This document shows, in pieces, positions 50,950 to 61,700 of a stretch of DNA of 64,000 nt. The stretch spans positions 39,957,827-40,021,826 of the forward strand of contig CM055106.1 in the NCBI GenBank assembly GCA_029204225.1. Direction: 5' to 3'. The translations under genes were made by a program, and so were the position numbers. Below the pieces are notes generated by a model. It saw only the letters and a list, made by a program, of their open reading frames with translations, did no database searches and was not told the origin of the DNA. How positions within the stretch are numbered: position 1 is the stretch's first letter; the number at the start of each line of letters is the position of its first letter. Origin of the DNA: Diphasiastrum complanatum. Its lineage: Eukaryota; Streptophyta; Lycopodiopsida; Lycopodiales; Lycopodiaceae.

Positions 50950-52020
50950 AAGATATATTATACAAGTAGACCAATCTTCAACAACAATAGCCATTGATCT
51001 ATGTACATGAGCCAGCCTGGCACAAGAAGCTGCAAAACATCATCTATAACATCAACCATTAATCTAAGAATGAGTAGAATAGAAATAACTTTTCTAGATA
51101 TTATCGATATGTTTATAGAATCGTATGCAAGATATAATCATTCCATGGAATCTGTGCAAAGAGTAGATCATTTTTGCTTTGTACCTCATCTCCATCTAAG
51201 TTCGAATAAGAAAGTTATGGTAAATCAAAGATTTTAATGATGTGGCATATCACCTTGATATGAGAATAGACAAGTTTTCTTTACAAGATGTAGATCCTCA
51301 TGTGATGGAGATATGCCAAGTCATCAAATGTTTATCTTTTGCTAGTATGGTATGAATGTTTGATTTACCATAACTTTCTTATTTGAACTCTGAGGGAGAT
51401 GAGGTAAAAAACAAAATTGATCTACTCTTTGCATAAAATATGATGGAATGGTCATATCTTGCATATGATTCTATAAAAATCTAGAGCCTGCATTTTTATT
51501 TCATTATATAGTTCTTTTTGAATTTGCATTTTCAAATTTGAAAAAAGCATAGAACTAAAATTTAGATCCAGCTTCAAGTTTTTTTTTTAGAATGTTTACG
51601 GGAAGAGGATTTAGACCTCTACAAGGTTTAGCCTCGTCTTCCAAGCCCTTACTCCTACACAAAGAAGTGGACAATCTAATATGGAAATTTGCAACAAAGC
51701 GAAATAGAACAACTTCTACAAAGAGATAGTATACAACCAAACAATTTTCAACAATAACAACCATTGATCTATGTACATGATGAGTCTGCAAGAAATTGCA
51801 AAACTCCGCCACGTATCTACGACAACATCAACAAAAAGGAGGAGTAGAATAACAATAACTTTACTAACAATTATAGACAAGTTATCTTACCAAAATGTAG
51901 ATTCCTATGTGATGGAGACATGCCACATTATCAAATATCTGTACATATTGGAATCACAAGAGAATAGACAAGTTCTTTCACTAGAATGCAGATCCTCGTG
52001 TGATAGCGGAATGTCACCTC
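50950..52020. repeat. Diverged local direct repeats
   Basis: A block at about 50957-51057 (with 'ccattgatctatgtacatga') recurs at about 51738-51835. A 49-bp unit starting 'gacaagtt' and containing 'gtgatggagatatgcc' occurs near 51269, 51876 and 51967 with about 20-25% differences by eye. No protein is encoded. Confidence 0.6.
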
Positions 52021-52433
52021 AACATTTGTCTATACATAATCAGTATCAAGAAAGAATAAAACATGTGCTTTTGTTTGAAAATTTAATGTACTCTTTGTTG
52101 CTCAATTTTGTTTTGTTTTCTATCTTGTATATCATCATTCATGCAATGAATTGGATTCTTTGTAAGAGCCACTAGTTGATATTTTGTTATTGTTTCTCCT
52201 TGGTTCTTTTTAAGCTAAGACTCATGTATATGTATCGTAAGGTTTAGATTATTAATATTAATCATCAAATTATAATATAATATGTTTCTGTTGTGTCCAC
52301 ATTTTTCTTATATATCCTCAATTGTGTGCACTTATTGGAGTCAAACTTATCAGGTTATGCTAAAACAGGAAGTACAAAGAGAATCACCATGCATTGGGGG
52401 ACAAATATTTAATCATTCTTTGAAGGACGATAT

Positions 52434-52573
52434 ATTTACTTCATCTTGTTACCTGTAAAGTTTCTTGGTGCTTAAATTTTAATGTGATGATATTTATGTG
52501 CTAGAGGATCTTATTTACTTCATTTTGTAAGGTTTGTTTGTACTTAATGTGACGATATTTATGTGCTAGAATT
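52434..52573. repeat. Tandem duplication with 'atttatgtgctag'
   Basis: Units at 52434-52512 and 52513-52573 both start 'atttacttcat.ttgt' and end 'gatatttatgtgctaga'. The second lacks about 15 bp. Confidence 0.65.
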
Positions 52574-53268
52574 CATAGCATTAATTACGCTGTACAAATT
52601 GGCTCAAGGCCAATAGATTTTTAGACTCTGGTTTTGAGAAAATCCTTTTGCACTTGAGTAACAATAGCTTTTCTATTTGATTGAACAAAATGCTCGAAGC
52701 CAGCGTGATCACAGATCGAGCACTCAGTTTAATCACAGATTAGCAATGCGCACTTCTTTTATCAGCACGAAATTTCAAAATATCCTCACCTTGTCCACTA
52801 TAATTTTCTACTTTCTGACATCTGATTGCTTCTACGAGGCTAACGATACTATTTTGTCAATTGGTGACACCGTAGAATCATTTTTCTCCATTTGGTTGCC
52901 GAACTAGCGTTTTAACAAAGCATGATAATCCACTGCTAAATACATTTCAACATCCTGGTTATCTACTATCTTATACGTGTGTCAGACGAAAATCAAGTGT
53001 GGAGACCACCGTAACCTACATACTTATCCATGTTTAAAGTCTACCATAGTTTCTTAGGAGATGACTATCAAGCTATCCCATACCAACATCTACAAGACAT
53101 AGATTGTAAACGGATATTCAATTTACAGATATAACTGCGAAAAAAATCACTGTCTTAGCAAAAGTACAAAGCAGCTGTTGATGCGGCAAGGCTTCGACAT
53201 CTCAATCAGTTCATTTTTGCATTTTATGCGATTTGAAATTCTAGTAGCTGATACTGCTGGAATGCACA

Positions 53269-53816
53269 CTACATAATGCTGCAGTTCTGTGGGTTATCTT
53301 CACTGAACATGAAAGTCAAATCGTTATGAGCGTAGGAGTACGTCAGATTCGGCTTATCTCTGATACTGTGAATATTGTGGTCGAGGCTGAAAACTTCTTG
53401 CTTTACTTTGTGGGCGCCTTCCATCTTGTTACCAAATTCTTGTTTTATGAAGGTTGGTTCAGCCATTTTCTTCTTGTCTGACTCGTCCTTCAGCTTGCTG
53501 TCTGAAGTAGCCTTCCTTAAATCTGAATTATCTTTTTTCTTATCCCAAGGACCTTTGTTTCTGTCGAAGTCAACTTTCTTCTTGTCTGAATCTGCTTTCT
53601 TCTTGTCGGAGTCCTCCTTTCTATTGTCGAAGGCACCTACCATCTTGGTGAAGTCTTTCGGATCAAAGCCTTTGAGCTCCTTGAAACCTTTAGCCGGTTC
53701 TAACAGTTCCACATGCTTTCCAGTTCTTTTTACCTTCTTTAATACCTTCTGGGAATCAATATCCCCCGTGACAGTCACCTTTTTCAGCTTTGCATCGAAA
53801 ACAATTGACTCCACAC
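53269..53816 (-). CDS. HIPP exon 3 (HMA end, Lys-rich linker, CaaX)
   Basis: Two bases plus 182 codons including the stop (TAG at 53271-53269). The acceptor AG is at 53818-53817 (minus). It encodes GVESIVFDAKLKK to CSIM. Confidence 0.92.
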
Positions 53817-54496
53817 CTGTAGCAGGCAAAGATGGGAAGACAAAGTAAGCTCCAACAACTATTTGTGACAGAAGTAGCCTATTACGCGTTAAACAGTTTT
53901 TCAGTAGCTTCAATGAACTTATGTTGATCAACTCGCGACTTTACCGTCAATCTGAGCAATGGCCTTCTTTACTTTTCTTATACATTCGTCGCAATGAACT
54001 TGAATCTTCAGCGTAACAGTCTGTACAAAAATATCAGTCGTCAAGTCTATTTGGAGCTACTAGTAACAACACACTCGTTAACGAAAAGACATGCGTATGA
54101 CCACAGCTGAAAAGTTATATAAGATATCGTAGGATTTCAAACAACTATGCAGGACGTAGAGTTGAGATTAAAATGGGCTGTCAGTGCACAAGTCTATCTC
54201 CAAGCAGGCATGAGAACACCGAGAGTTTACTGAGGTAGGACATCCTTTTTGAAATAGTACAAGCATCTTAGCCGGTACCGCAATAGGAATGAGCAACAAC
54301 ATGAAACGTGAGGAGTGACACTGCAACGACTGGATTTGAGCTATGAAATAAATTCATCGTTCCTCGAGGAATGGTAATCGAGCATCTCTGGGACAATATC
54401 TTGAAAGCGTGAAGAAGCTTTGCCAAATTACAGTCTAAAGAGGAAAAAAACAAAGTGAAGTAAAAAACCCTCATAAATCACCTCCGACTTTGGCAT
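53269..54496 (-). CDS. Heavy metal-associated isoprenylated plant protein (HIPP)
   Basis: Three exons on the minus strand: 54496-54482, 54020-53945 and 53816-53269, about 212 aa. The short first exon (MPKSE) is the least sure; the other joins are GT/AG with matching phase. Residues about 6-70 form an HMA domain: TVTLKIQVHCDECIRKVK with a CxxC metal site (CDEC), then VESIVFDAKLKKVTVTGDID and KRTGKHVELL. A charged linker rich in DSDKKK repeats follows. The end is FMFSEDNPQNCSIM, with the CaaX box CSIM for farnesylation, a hallmark of plant HIPPs. Such proteins bind metals or act as membrane-anchored metallochaperones in metal and stress responses. No frame damage; it appears functional. Confidence 0.9.
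53945..54020 (-). CDS. HIPP exon 2 (metal-binding CxxC)
   Basis: Twenty-five codons plus one base, TVTLKIQVHCDECIRKVKK to QID. The acceptor AG is at 54022-54021; the donor GT follows at 53944. It matches the first strand and helix of HMA domains. Confidence 0.88.
54482..54496 (-). CDS. HIPP exon 1, five codons (MPKSE)
   Basis: ATGCCAAAGTCGGAG followed by GTGATT as donor. The frame joins exactly to exon 2. It is short and weakly supported; a different first exon further upstream is possible. Confidence 0.5.
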
Positions 54497-54837
54497 GTTC
54501 ACTGATGGTGGACGTGTTTGGATTAGAGCGGGTCAATTGCCAATTCCAGATTTTGCAAAGCCGAAGAAAGATTTTCACATAGCAAACAATGCCAAAATAC
54601 TCGTAACAAAGTGTGTTCAGATTTCTCAGCTTCTCAACTCGAGATGTGAATCAAAAGGCAAAACATTTGCTTCTACTGCATGCAAAACAGATTCACGTCT
54701 GATAAAATTGGCGAGAAACAAGGCTAGCGTTAGTGTAGTAGGTCAACAGTAGATCGTCGAGACTCTGTGCAACACTGAAAGCTCTGACTCCTTAGCACGC
54801 ACCTGAGGATCGAGAGATTCCAGATTACAGAACTACA

Positions 54838-54878
54838 CAGCTCTCGCTCTCGCTCGCTCGCTCGCTCTCTCTGTGCGC
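54838..54878 (-). promoter_or_regulatory. CT/CGCT-rich tract upstream of HIPP
   Basis: Plus strand 'ctctcgctctcgctcgctcg', read as GAGCGAGA repeats on the HIPP strand. It lies about 340-380 bp upstream of the proposed start codon. Such GAGA/CT tracts are common near plant promoters and 5' UTRs. No clear TATA box was picked out. Confidence 0.35.
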
Positions 54879-54959
54879 CCGCATAAACAGGCCTGCATTT
54901 AGAAACTTCCAATCCTTCACAGCCCATTTTGCCCATCACAGAAAGGCAAGGAATATCAC

Positions 54960-55620
54960 ATTGAAAGTTATTCCATACCCTTCATGAAGAAGGATTTTTC
55001 TTTATGAATTTTAAGGTGTGATTAATAATAGATTTAATTAATAAGAAAATTACCCGTTAAAGAGGATTATTTGTGATTTAAGAAAAAATATCTTTTTCAA
55101 AATGTCAAAGTCCTAGAAAGATATGATGACGAAAAATCATTTACAGTTTTGACCTTTTAAAGTAATAAGCTTGGCAGCTTGCCTGTCAAAGCACGGGGCT
55201 AGGCCCTATTCATTAAGGCTAAATTAAGAACCCAAGAGCCAATTAATAGCTATGCATACCTGCCATGCCATGATGACTTGCCCCTTCTCTTTGGGGAATG
55301 CTCAAGGAGTGCAGTGACTTCCTCCTCTTTGTAGCTAATTAACATAAAGAACTGCCATTATGACAAGGCTATATATATCCTAGGGCCTCTATTGGAGACT
55401 GTGTTGTGCCACCTTCTAGGAAGGTGCATTTAAAGAAAATTTTCAGAAATATTAAAAAAAATGAGGAAGAAGGGCCCCTTTCTTAAGCCATTCCCCTGGT
55501 GGAAGGGCTTGCCCTCGGCCTACCGTCGGTGGGCTACCATCGAACTCCCTTAGAGGGGGACCTTCCCCCAAAAAGAAATCATCAAATTTTCATGATGCCA
55601 TTTTTTTTGAACTAATAGCC
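54960..55620. other. Intergenic spacer
   Basis: No gene recognised. A G/C-rich stretch at 55490-55570 contains 'ggaagggcttgcc' and 'ctaccgtcggtgggctacc'. Confidence 0.4.
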
Positions 55621-55760
55621 AAGGGGGGTGGCTTAGTATTTAGCTTGGCATCCAAAGTTTCTTTGGTCCAAAGTTCGAGACTTCCTTTGGAAACCAAAAA
55701 GCATTATTAAACCTTGTCAATTTTCCTAAGCACTGGTTGTGCCATCACCCACTGCTAAAG
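55621..55760 (+). mobile_element. tRNA-derived SINE candidate
   Basis: It contains TGGCTTAGTATTTAG (55629-55643), close to the pol III A box, and AGTTCGAGACTTCC (55672-55685), close to the B box. They are 43 nt apart, as in tRNAs. The body 'gcatccaaagtttctttggt' between them could form an anticodon-like arm. No amino-acid acceptor pairing is seen, so this is not a functional tRNA. The 3' end is unclear. Confidence 0.5.
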
Positions 55761-56596
55761 CTATATTTTGTTTGGCTATAGTTTTTTTTTTTCAAATTAT
55801 GCTCAAAAGCAATCGATTATTTTCCTTGTGATGTAAAATCACTTTTAATATTATTATAAAGAAATCAGATGCGCCTCTCAGGCAGAATTAGGTCCCCCCT
55901 CCCCTCCAGGTGTCAGAAGGTGCATGTAAATTTTTTTTACCTTTTTTAACTTGCACCTTCAGCAAGTGCATGAAAGCATAGATTCACAATATAAAAAAAG
56001 GCTGAACAATATAAAAAATTATCACGTCGGCTCTAGGGCCTTGGCACTGTTGGAAATTCTGCCACATGCTAGAGAGCCAAGGCCCTAGGCCTCACTAGTT
56101 ACGGGTGGCCCTGGGATGTGGCACCTTGCGTAGGTGGGTTGCCTATAACTCGCTAGCTAGGAGCATGGACTACAAGGTTGCACTTTGGCTTGGTGGCTTT
56201 GGGGCTTTAGCACTCATAGGGACCCTGATGTTGCTTTCTGTAATAGTTTTTAAATTTTGGACACATTCTAGCCATGGGTGGAAGACACATCCAAGAAGCT
56301 TCATATGGCTTCCAAGTTACGAGTATTATATAGACCTATGCATGTTCCAAGGTCAAAATTTGAAAGCAAAGAAACACATGCATAGTTATAAAACCTTTTA
56401 CAACTTCTACGGTTTCAAGTATGTTGTAAATATTTGAGATTATGTTTTTGTTAAACTATATGATTGCATGTTGCCTAATTTGTAACTTCTAACCATTTTA
56501 TGTTTCATGAGATCCATAGGTGCAAAATTGGTACACATTTGAGAAGTTTCAAGTTAGATTTTTGTATGACCATTGCACCTACTCCTTAGTATCATC

Positions 56597-56600
<4 letters not shown>
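55761..56600. other. Intergenic spacer
   Basis: A/T-rich, no recognised gene. The 110-codon frame at 56105-56437 has a hydrophobic stretch but no family resemblance and is probably chance. Confidence 0.35.

Positions 56601-56638
<38 letters not shown>
56601..56638. repeat. (TA)n microsatellite
   Basis: About 19 TA units, followed by 'gatatatatacata'. Confidence 0.95.
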
Positions 56639-56640
<2 letters not shown>

Positions 56641-56669
56641 TATATATACATACTAGTAAAGAGTGCCCG

Positions 56670-56980
56670 TCGTTGACGGCTGATGACGGGTCGAAGGTCG
56701 ATGACGTCGACAATTTGGGTTACGGCCGATGGTTTGGGTCAAAGGTCAATGGTTTGGGTCTAAAGTTGTCAGTGACAATAAGCCGAAATTTTGGGTGGCG
56801 GCCGATGGTTTGGGTGGACGGCGAATGATCGTACAAATATGGTGCGGATTTAGGATTATGGATGTGTGTGTGTGTGTGTGTACCACCACTTTTCACATGC
56901 GTGGTGTGCACGTTTCTTACCAAAGCTTATATAAATTACCACCATTTTTCACATGCGTGACATGCACATTTCTTAATTCT
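56670..56980. repeat. GGTTTGGGT minisatellite and 56-bp direct repeat
   Basis: 'gatggtttgggt' or a close form recurs at about 56727, 56749 and 56804 among 'gtcgatgac' and 'cggccgatgg' phrases. A (GT)n run at 56862-56880 follows. Then 'taccacca.ttttcacatg' plus 'cgtg...tgcac.tttctta' occurs twice, starting about 56881 and 56937. Confidence 0.6.
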
Positions 56981-57524
56981 AAAATTAAAATCTAATAGAT
57001 ATATATACTAAATATAAACATTAACCAAAGAATAATGTAAACTAAATATATCATTTACTAATGTAGGTATTCTATGTACATCCCAATAAGCCAAATAAGA
57101 GTAAACATCAATTTAGAAATAAAAGATTTACACAAATTCAAACTCAGATTTATATAAAATTCAAAATACAAAGTCATTCTTAAGTACCACTGTGTACACC
57201 ATCAAATCCAATATTGTCTATACTTTACTCAGTCTCACGATTGACATATCCTTCAAATATAACTTCATATTACTAACAAATTCATCTACATTTATCAATA
57301 GAAATCTCTTTTGAGGAAGAAAATTTTCGCAAAGTTGCTGATAGTACAAAAATCAGGTGAATTGCTCTATCACCCAGATAATATTGCATGGATAAACATC
57401 ATCTCCAAAATAGAATAGCTCCATTATCTCTCGCACAAATATCCTATAGTTTACCACAACCTGCACCATCTGCACATACATACATACACACACCCTCAAT
57501 CCCATAGACACACACACACATTTT
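56981..57524. other. A/T-rich spacer
   Basis: No gene or element recognised; an (AC)-rich patch occurs near 57470-57520. Confidence 0.4.
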
Positions 57525-58305
57525 TGTTGCGGGTTTGTCTCGGGGTTAGTTCACTAGATAGGCACCTAACTATGCATAGATGCTATTTTTAGTTAGTTCC
57601 CTACTTTTTATCTCAATTTACCTTCACTAACACTACTCACACTAACTCTGCTCTCCCTAAACTAACTTCATCTTGATTGTTGGTGAAGAGAAAGGATAGA
57701 ATAGAAGAGGAAGAGGAACGAAAAGAGAGGAAGAGAGAGAGATGAGATGGAGGAATGTTCAATTTCATTGCTTATGGAAAAACCTTAACTAGCATAAACA
57801 AAAAGCATGAGAAATGGAAATAACAAGCAAACCACAACAATAGCATAAGCAAGAGTGATTAGCAAATGAGGATGCTTGAGCTCCCAAAATGATAGAGTCT
57901 CCTCCTCTCTATCAAGCATGGAAATAAGGTACAAATGGTGCCTTTTTATGAAATGGGAAAGGCCCTTGCCCTAAAATCCTATTGGCTAATATTTACATTG
58001 ATCCTATCCACTCATCTTGGACCCAACTTGATCCGAGGGTCCACAAAAAGTACATTGAAATTCACAAGATTCATGTGAGTCTTAATTTGGACCCAACTCT
58101 AAAAAAGTAATCTCTAAGTTTAAAATTGACTTTGGGCCTCAAGTTTTATTTTAATTCAAAGGCCCAAGTCTATTTTATTTTATTTACAACTTAAGCTTGT
58201 GTGCTCATCGGGCCATGGGCTTATGCGCGCAGGATGCCATGCCCTCGCAACACATTTTATTGGTCGATTTTATTTATTTACAATTCGTCGGGAATACTCC
58301 CAACA
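57525..58305 (-). mobile_element. Possible solo LTR related to gypsy 2
   Basis: A 781-bp segment with TGTTGC ... CCCAACA ends (inverted ends TGTTG/CAACA). It shares 'gcgcaggatgccatgc' plus flanking 'gggcttat' with the LTR of gypsy 2. Internal 'ggacccaac.tg.tccgagggtcc' suggests regulatory or foldback structure. No clear 5-bp target duplication was found, so the exact ends are uncertain. Confidence 0.45.
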
Positions 58306-59480
58306 AGGTTAGAGGCTGTATGTGTGCAATGAAGTGAGTATGTGTGCATGAAAGAGGTCAGAGGCTGTATGCAAATTGACCAAAAATAAGATTAGGTCAA
58401 ATCATTATGCTCTATGGCATTGAACTACTGGTGGAGCTCTATTATTCTAAGCTAAAAGGAGCATTTGTTTTGAAACCCATTCTTTTTCCCATTTGAGACC
58501 AATGCACATGTATAGCAAATCATGTTGAGGAGCAATTGGCACAACTATCAGTTAAGTATAATAAATTTTTTGTCAGAGCTTTAAACGTGATGACATTTGT
58601 TTTGGGACTTTGACCTAAAAAAGAGTAACCTTTTTTGGTATTTTTTTAGCGGTCCTAGTGTTAGGCCAAAATCATGGCTTTTTTTGGGGATTCTCTAGAT
58701 TTTTTTAATACTTAATCTCCAACTTATACAAAAAAAGTACAAAAAAATACATTTCTATAATACATCATACAAAAAAATATTACAAACTCTGTAAAACCCT
58801 CATAATAAAAAGTAAAACAACATTGAAAAATAACACATGATTTTGTAGAACTTTTCTTAGGTTTGACCTCAAAGTTTAAAATTTTGACATTATTCACATT
58901 CGAGTTTGTTTAATAAGAACATATTTGGAAATGACAAAAATAATTGCAAGCTTATATTTTTTCATATTTGTAAATAATAACAAAAGAAGACTTTTTTAAT
59001 TTTTGAAAATTTGTTTGGAATTTGACGTTCAAAATATTGGCATTTTTTCAATAAAATTCCAACTTCTTAGAAGGTCATTTCTCTTTTTTTTGGTCATTGT
59101 GTTTTTACCAATCACTTGTCAAAACTTTTAGCCTAGGTATCTCCATCTAAGTATTAGATTGTCTCACATCCCATAAAAGTTAATTCAGTAAAATTAGCTT
59201 TTAAAGTGCTCTTGATTGATGAGCATCTTCGTGCCCATTTATAATGAGATAAGAGCATGTTTTTCAAGATCTTAAGTGATGAAGATATTGCTTGTGAAAT
59301 GACTAACACTTAGGCGCCATGATCCATGAAAGATTAAACAATTATATTCATAGAATGGACTCAATATGTTGTGCAGAGCAATGAAGAACCTTCGCCTAGT
59401 CAATCTTCACCTAGGAAACATTGGCCCGTACTATTTCTGATAGGACCCACAGTACAGTAACACAATAATTCTACTTTAAT
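58306..59480. other. A/T-rich spacer
   Basis: T- and A-rich runs (58570-59100), no gene recognised. The last 150 bp may belong to the 3' LTR of the copia fragment that follows on the minus strand. Confidence 0.4.
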
Positions 59481-59489
59481 TCTAACTCT

Positions 59490-60280
59490 CTCCCTTAAAG
59501 TAGAATCTATTTTTTTATACAGTCATATACATAGCTTTAACGTCAACAAACTTTAAGTACAGAAAGCTTTGATCTAAACTTATCAAACTTTTCTCTAATA
59601 AGTGGCTTAGTGAAAATGTCAGCTAGTTGTTCGTCCGTACTACAATGAGCAACATGAATTTCCCTTAGTAGCCTCTCACATATAAAGTGATACTGAATCT
59701 CAATGTGTTTGGTTCTCGCATGGAACATTGGATTCTTTGCTAGCTGAATGCCACTCTGACTGTCGCTATGTATAGTTGTGGGATTTTCCTGTTTCATGCC
59801 AACTTCATCCAAGATTTGCCTCAACCATATAGTTTCATGTGCTACACTACACATTGTCTTATACTCTGCTTCTGTTGTAGATAAAGCAACTGTACTTTGT
59901 TTTTAACTAGACCAGAAAAAGCAACTGCCACAAAGTGGATCTACGATCGTCATAGTTACCTCCCCAATCCGCATCCACATAGCCACATAACTCAGGTAAA
60001 CCCTCATGCTTCCTATAAATCAAGCCATAATCTGAAGTGCCTTTGACATAACGCAAAATGCGTTTAGCTACCTTCCAATGTGTTTCCATAGGTGCTGCCA
60101 TAAACTAACTTACAATGCCAACAACATAGCATATATCTGGTCTAGTCGTGATAAGGTAAATCAAGCTCCCTACTAACTGCCTATACAGCGTAGCATCAAA
60201 TGGCTATGACTCGTCAAGCTTAGAAAGCTTTCTACTTGGTTCAATAGGAGTGTTCACTGGCTTGCAATCCTGCAACCCAA
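59490..60280 (-). pseudogene. Copia RNase H and RT end
   Basis: Minus strand: an RT end resembling 'LVGSLIYL.TTRPDI' (about 60180-60120), then RNase H with HWKVAKRILRYVKGTSDYGL, GYVDADWGGNYDDRRST, and after a frameshift TIHSDSQSGIQLAKNPMFHA, RTKHIEIQYHFI and ADIFTKPL. It ends VLKVC. A polypurine AAGGGAGAGAG lies about 50 bp beyond, where a 3' LTR would begin. Confidence 0.82.
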
Positions 60281-60283
60281 CTT

Positions 60284-61366
60284 GTGCAACAACTCTATGA
60301 AATACTGAAGAAACAAAACATTTTTATTTACAAAGCCTTTCTAGCTTTCAGCCCTCGGCCTGACGAAGACATTCGCGAACTCGAAGATCTGGAGACACGA
60401 AGCAGGAAAAGTTTCGCGAACACAAAAGTCAAAGAAAACAAAGACGAGCGATTCGCGAACACGAAAGTCAAAGCAGACGAAGACGAACGGTTTGCAAACA
60501 TGAAAGATTCACGAACGAGAATCTTTTGCGGTCCAGTACGAGAGAAGGCAAACGACCAAAACAAAACCAACAACGGAAATGAAACCTTCTCCTGCCTGCA
60601 CGCTCCAAAGAGTACTAGCAAGATCATGCAAGTACCCAGAAGTACAGATATCTGATCTGATGATATGACGTCAGCAGATACATTTTAGGTCATGGCTAAT
60701 CTGCCACTCTTGTGATTTCTTGATTAGTTATAGATGTTTAATCACTCTAATCTTAGATTCACATAGAGCACCCATACTCACTAGATGATACTTGACATAT
60801 AGATCAACAGAATACACATACAGTGTAATGTAGTAGTCTGATGCTAGTAAGCAATCAAGACGAAATACAGACAACAAGTCCGCCTGCGTCCGATACGAGC
60901 TCTGTGATCAGGATCCATAGAGATCCAACTATCCGCTAGTAAAGTAAGACGACGCCAACGCACTGATTGGATTTGCATGCAGTGCTTGAAAAAAATAGAG
61001 GAAGATCAATATAGATAATTTCTCTTGTTGTATCTAATCTCGAATGCAAATGCTTCTGCTGTTAATCGTGTGTCTGAGTTTTTCTTGTTCAATTTAATTC
61101 TGCACCTTGGTTGAAACTATGTTGAATGTTGCATTAATTTTATAAACGTAGATCAGTAGAGTCTGACTACATTCTGGAGGATTGTAGGAGTGATTCAGCT
61201 GGCAGTGTCCATCGATCGCATCTGAACTCCATCCAAATTGGAACAGAGGATCGTGGTTCCTTTGCAAAAGCTTCGCGACTGCGAAATCCAAATCGCGATA
61301 CACGAATCTGATTCTCATCAAATACTTCACCTGTGTTAAACCCACTTCGTGTCCTTTTTGCCACAC
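60284..61366. repeat. Inserted or rearranged segment with 39-bp repeats
   Basis: It separates the two copia fragments. A 39-bp unit with 'cgcgaacacgaaagtcaaag' is present at 60410-60448 and 60449-60487, with a partial third to about 60520. Related 'ttcgcgac', 'tcgcgata' and 'cacgaatc' phrases are at 61270-61310. The unit keeps a reading frame (RFANTKVKADEDE) but no known protein. It may be LTR sequence of the copia or of another element. Confidence 0.45.
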
Positions 61367-61700
61367 CTAACTCCAAGGCAATAATGTAAATCCACGTTTT
61401 TTCAAACCTGGTACGTAAAGTACCTTCATGATCATCCTGCTTTTGCCATCAGGTAGTTGGATTGAAACGATGCCTATTCCCTTGAACTTGCACACATCAC
61501 CATTTGCTTGTGAAACGGATGTTCCATTATCCAACACTTTCAAGCTACTGAACCAATCCTTGTTACCTATCATATGTCTTGTGGCTCACGAGTCAATGTA
61601 CCACGCTTGATCATCTTGATTAGATGACATTGCTGATATGAAGATAGTAGAGTGTTCAATTTCACCCTCATCGACAAGGCTACCTGCTTGCTTTGGTTTT
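61367..61700 (-). pseudogene. Copia protease/GAG-pre-integrase fragment
   Basis: The minus strand reads AWYIDS-stop-ATRHM (protease DSGAT with Gly changed to a stop codon, near 61585), then GNKDWFSSLKVLDNGTSV, GIGIVSIQLPDGKSRMI and KVLYVPGLKK. It likely belongs to the same element as the RNase H at 59490-60280; integrase and most of RT are missing. Confidence 0.75.

Noticed and set aside
50957-52020. CRISPR-like array
   Set aside because: Repeats are diverged, few and irregularly spaced, and this is a plant nuclear region; CRISPR does not apply.
56105-56437. 110-codon frame with a hydrophobic segment
   Set aside because: Only composition speaks for it; no start context, family or neighbour supports a gene.
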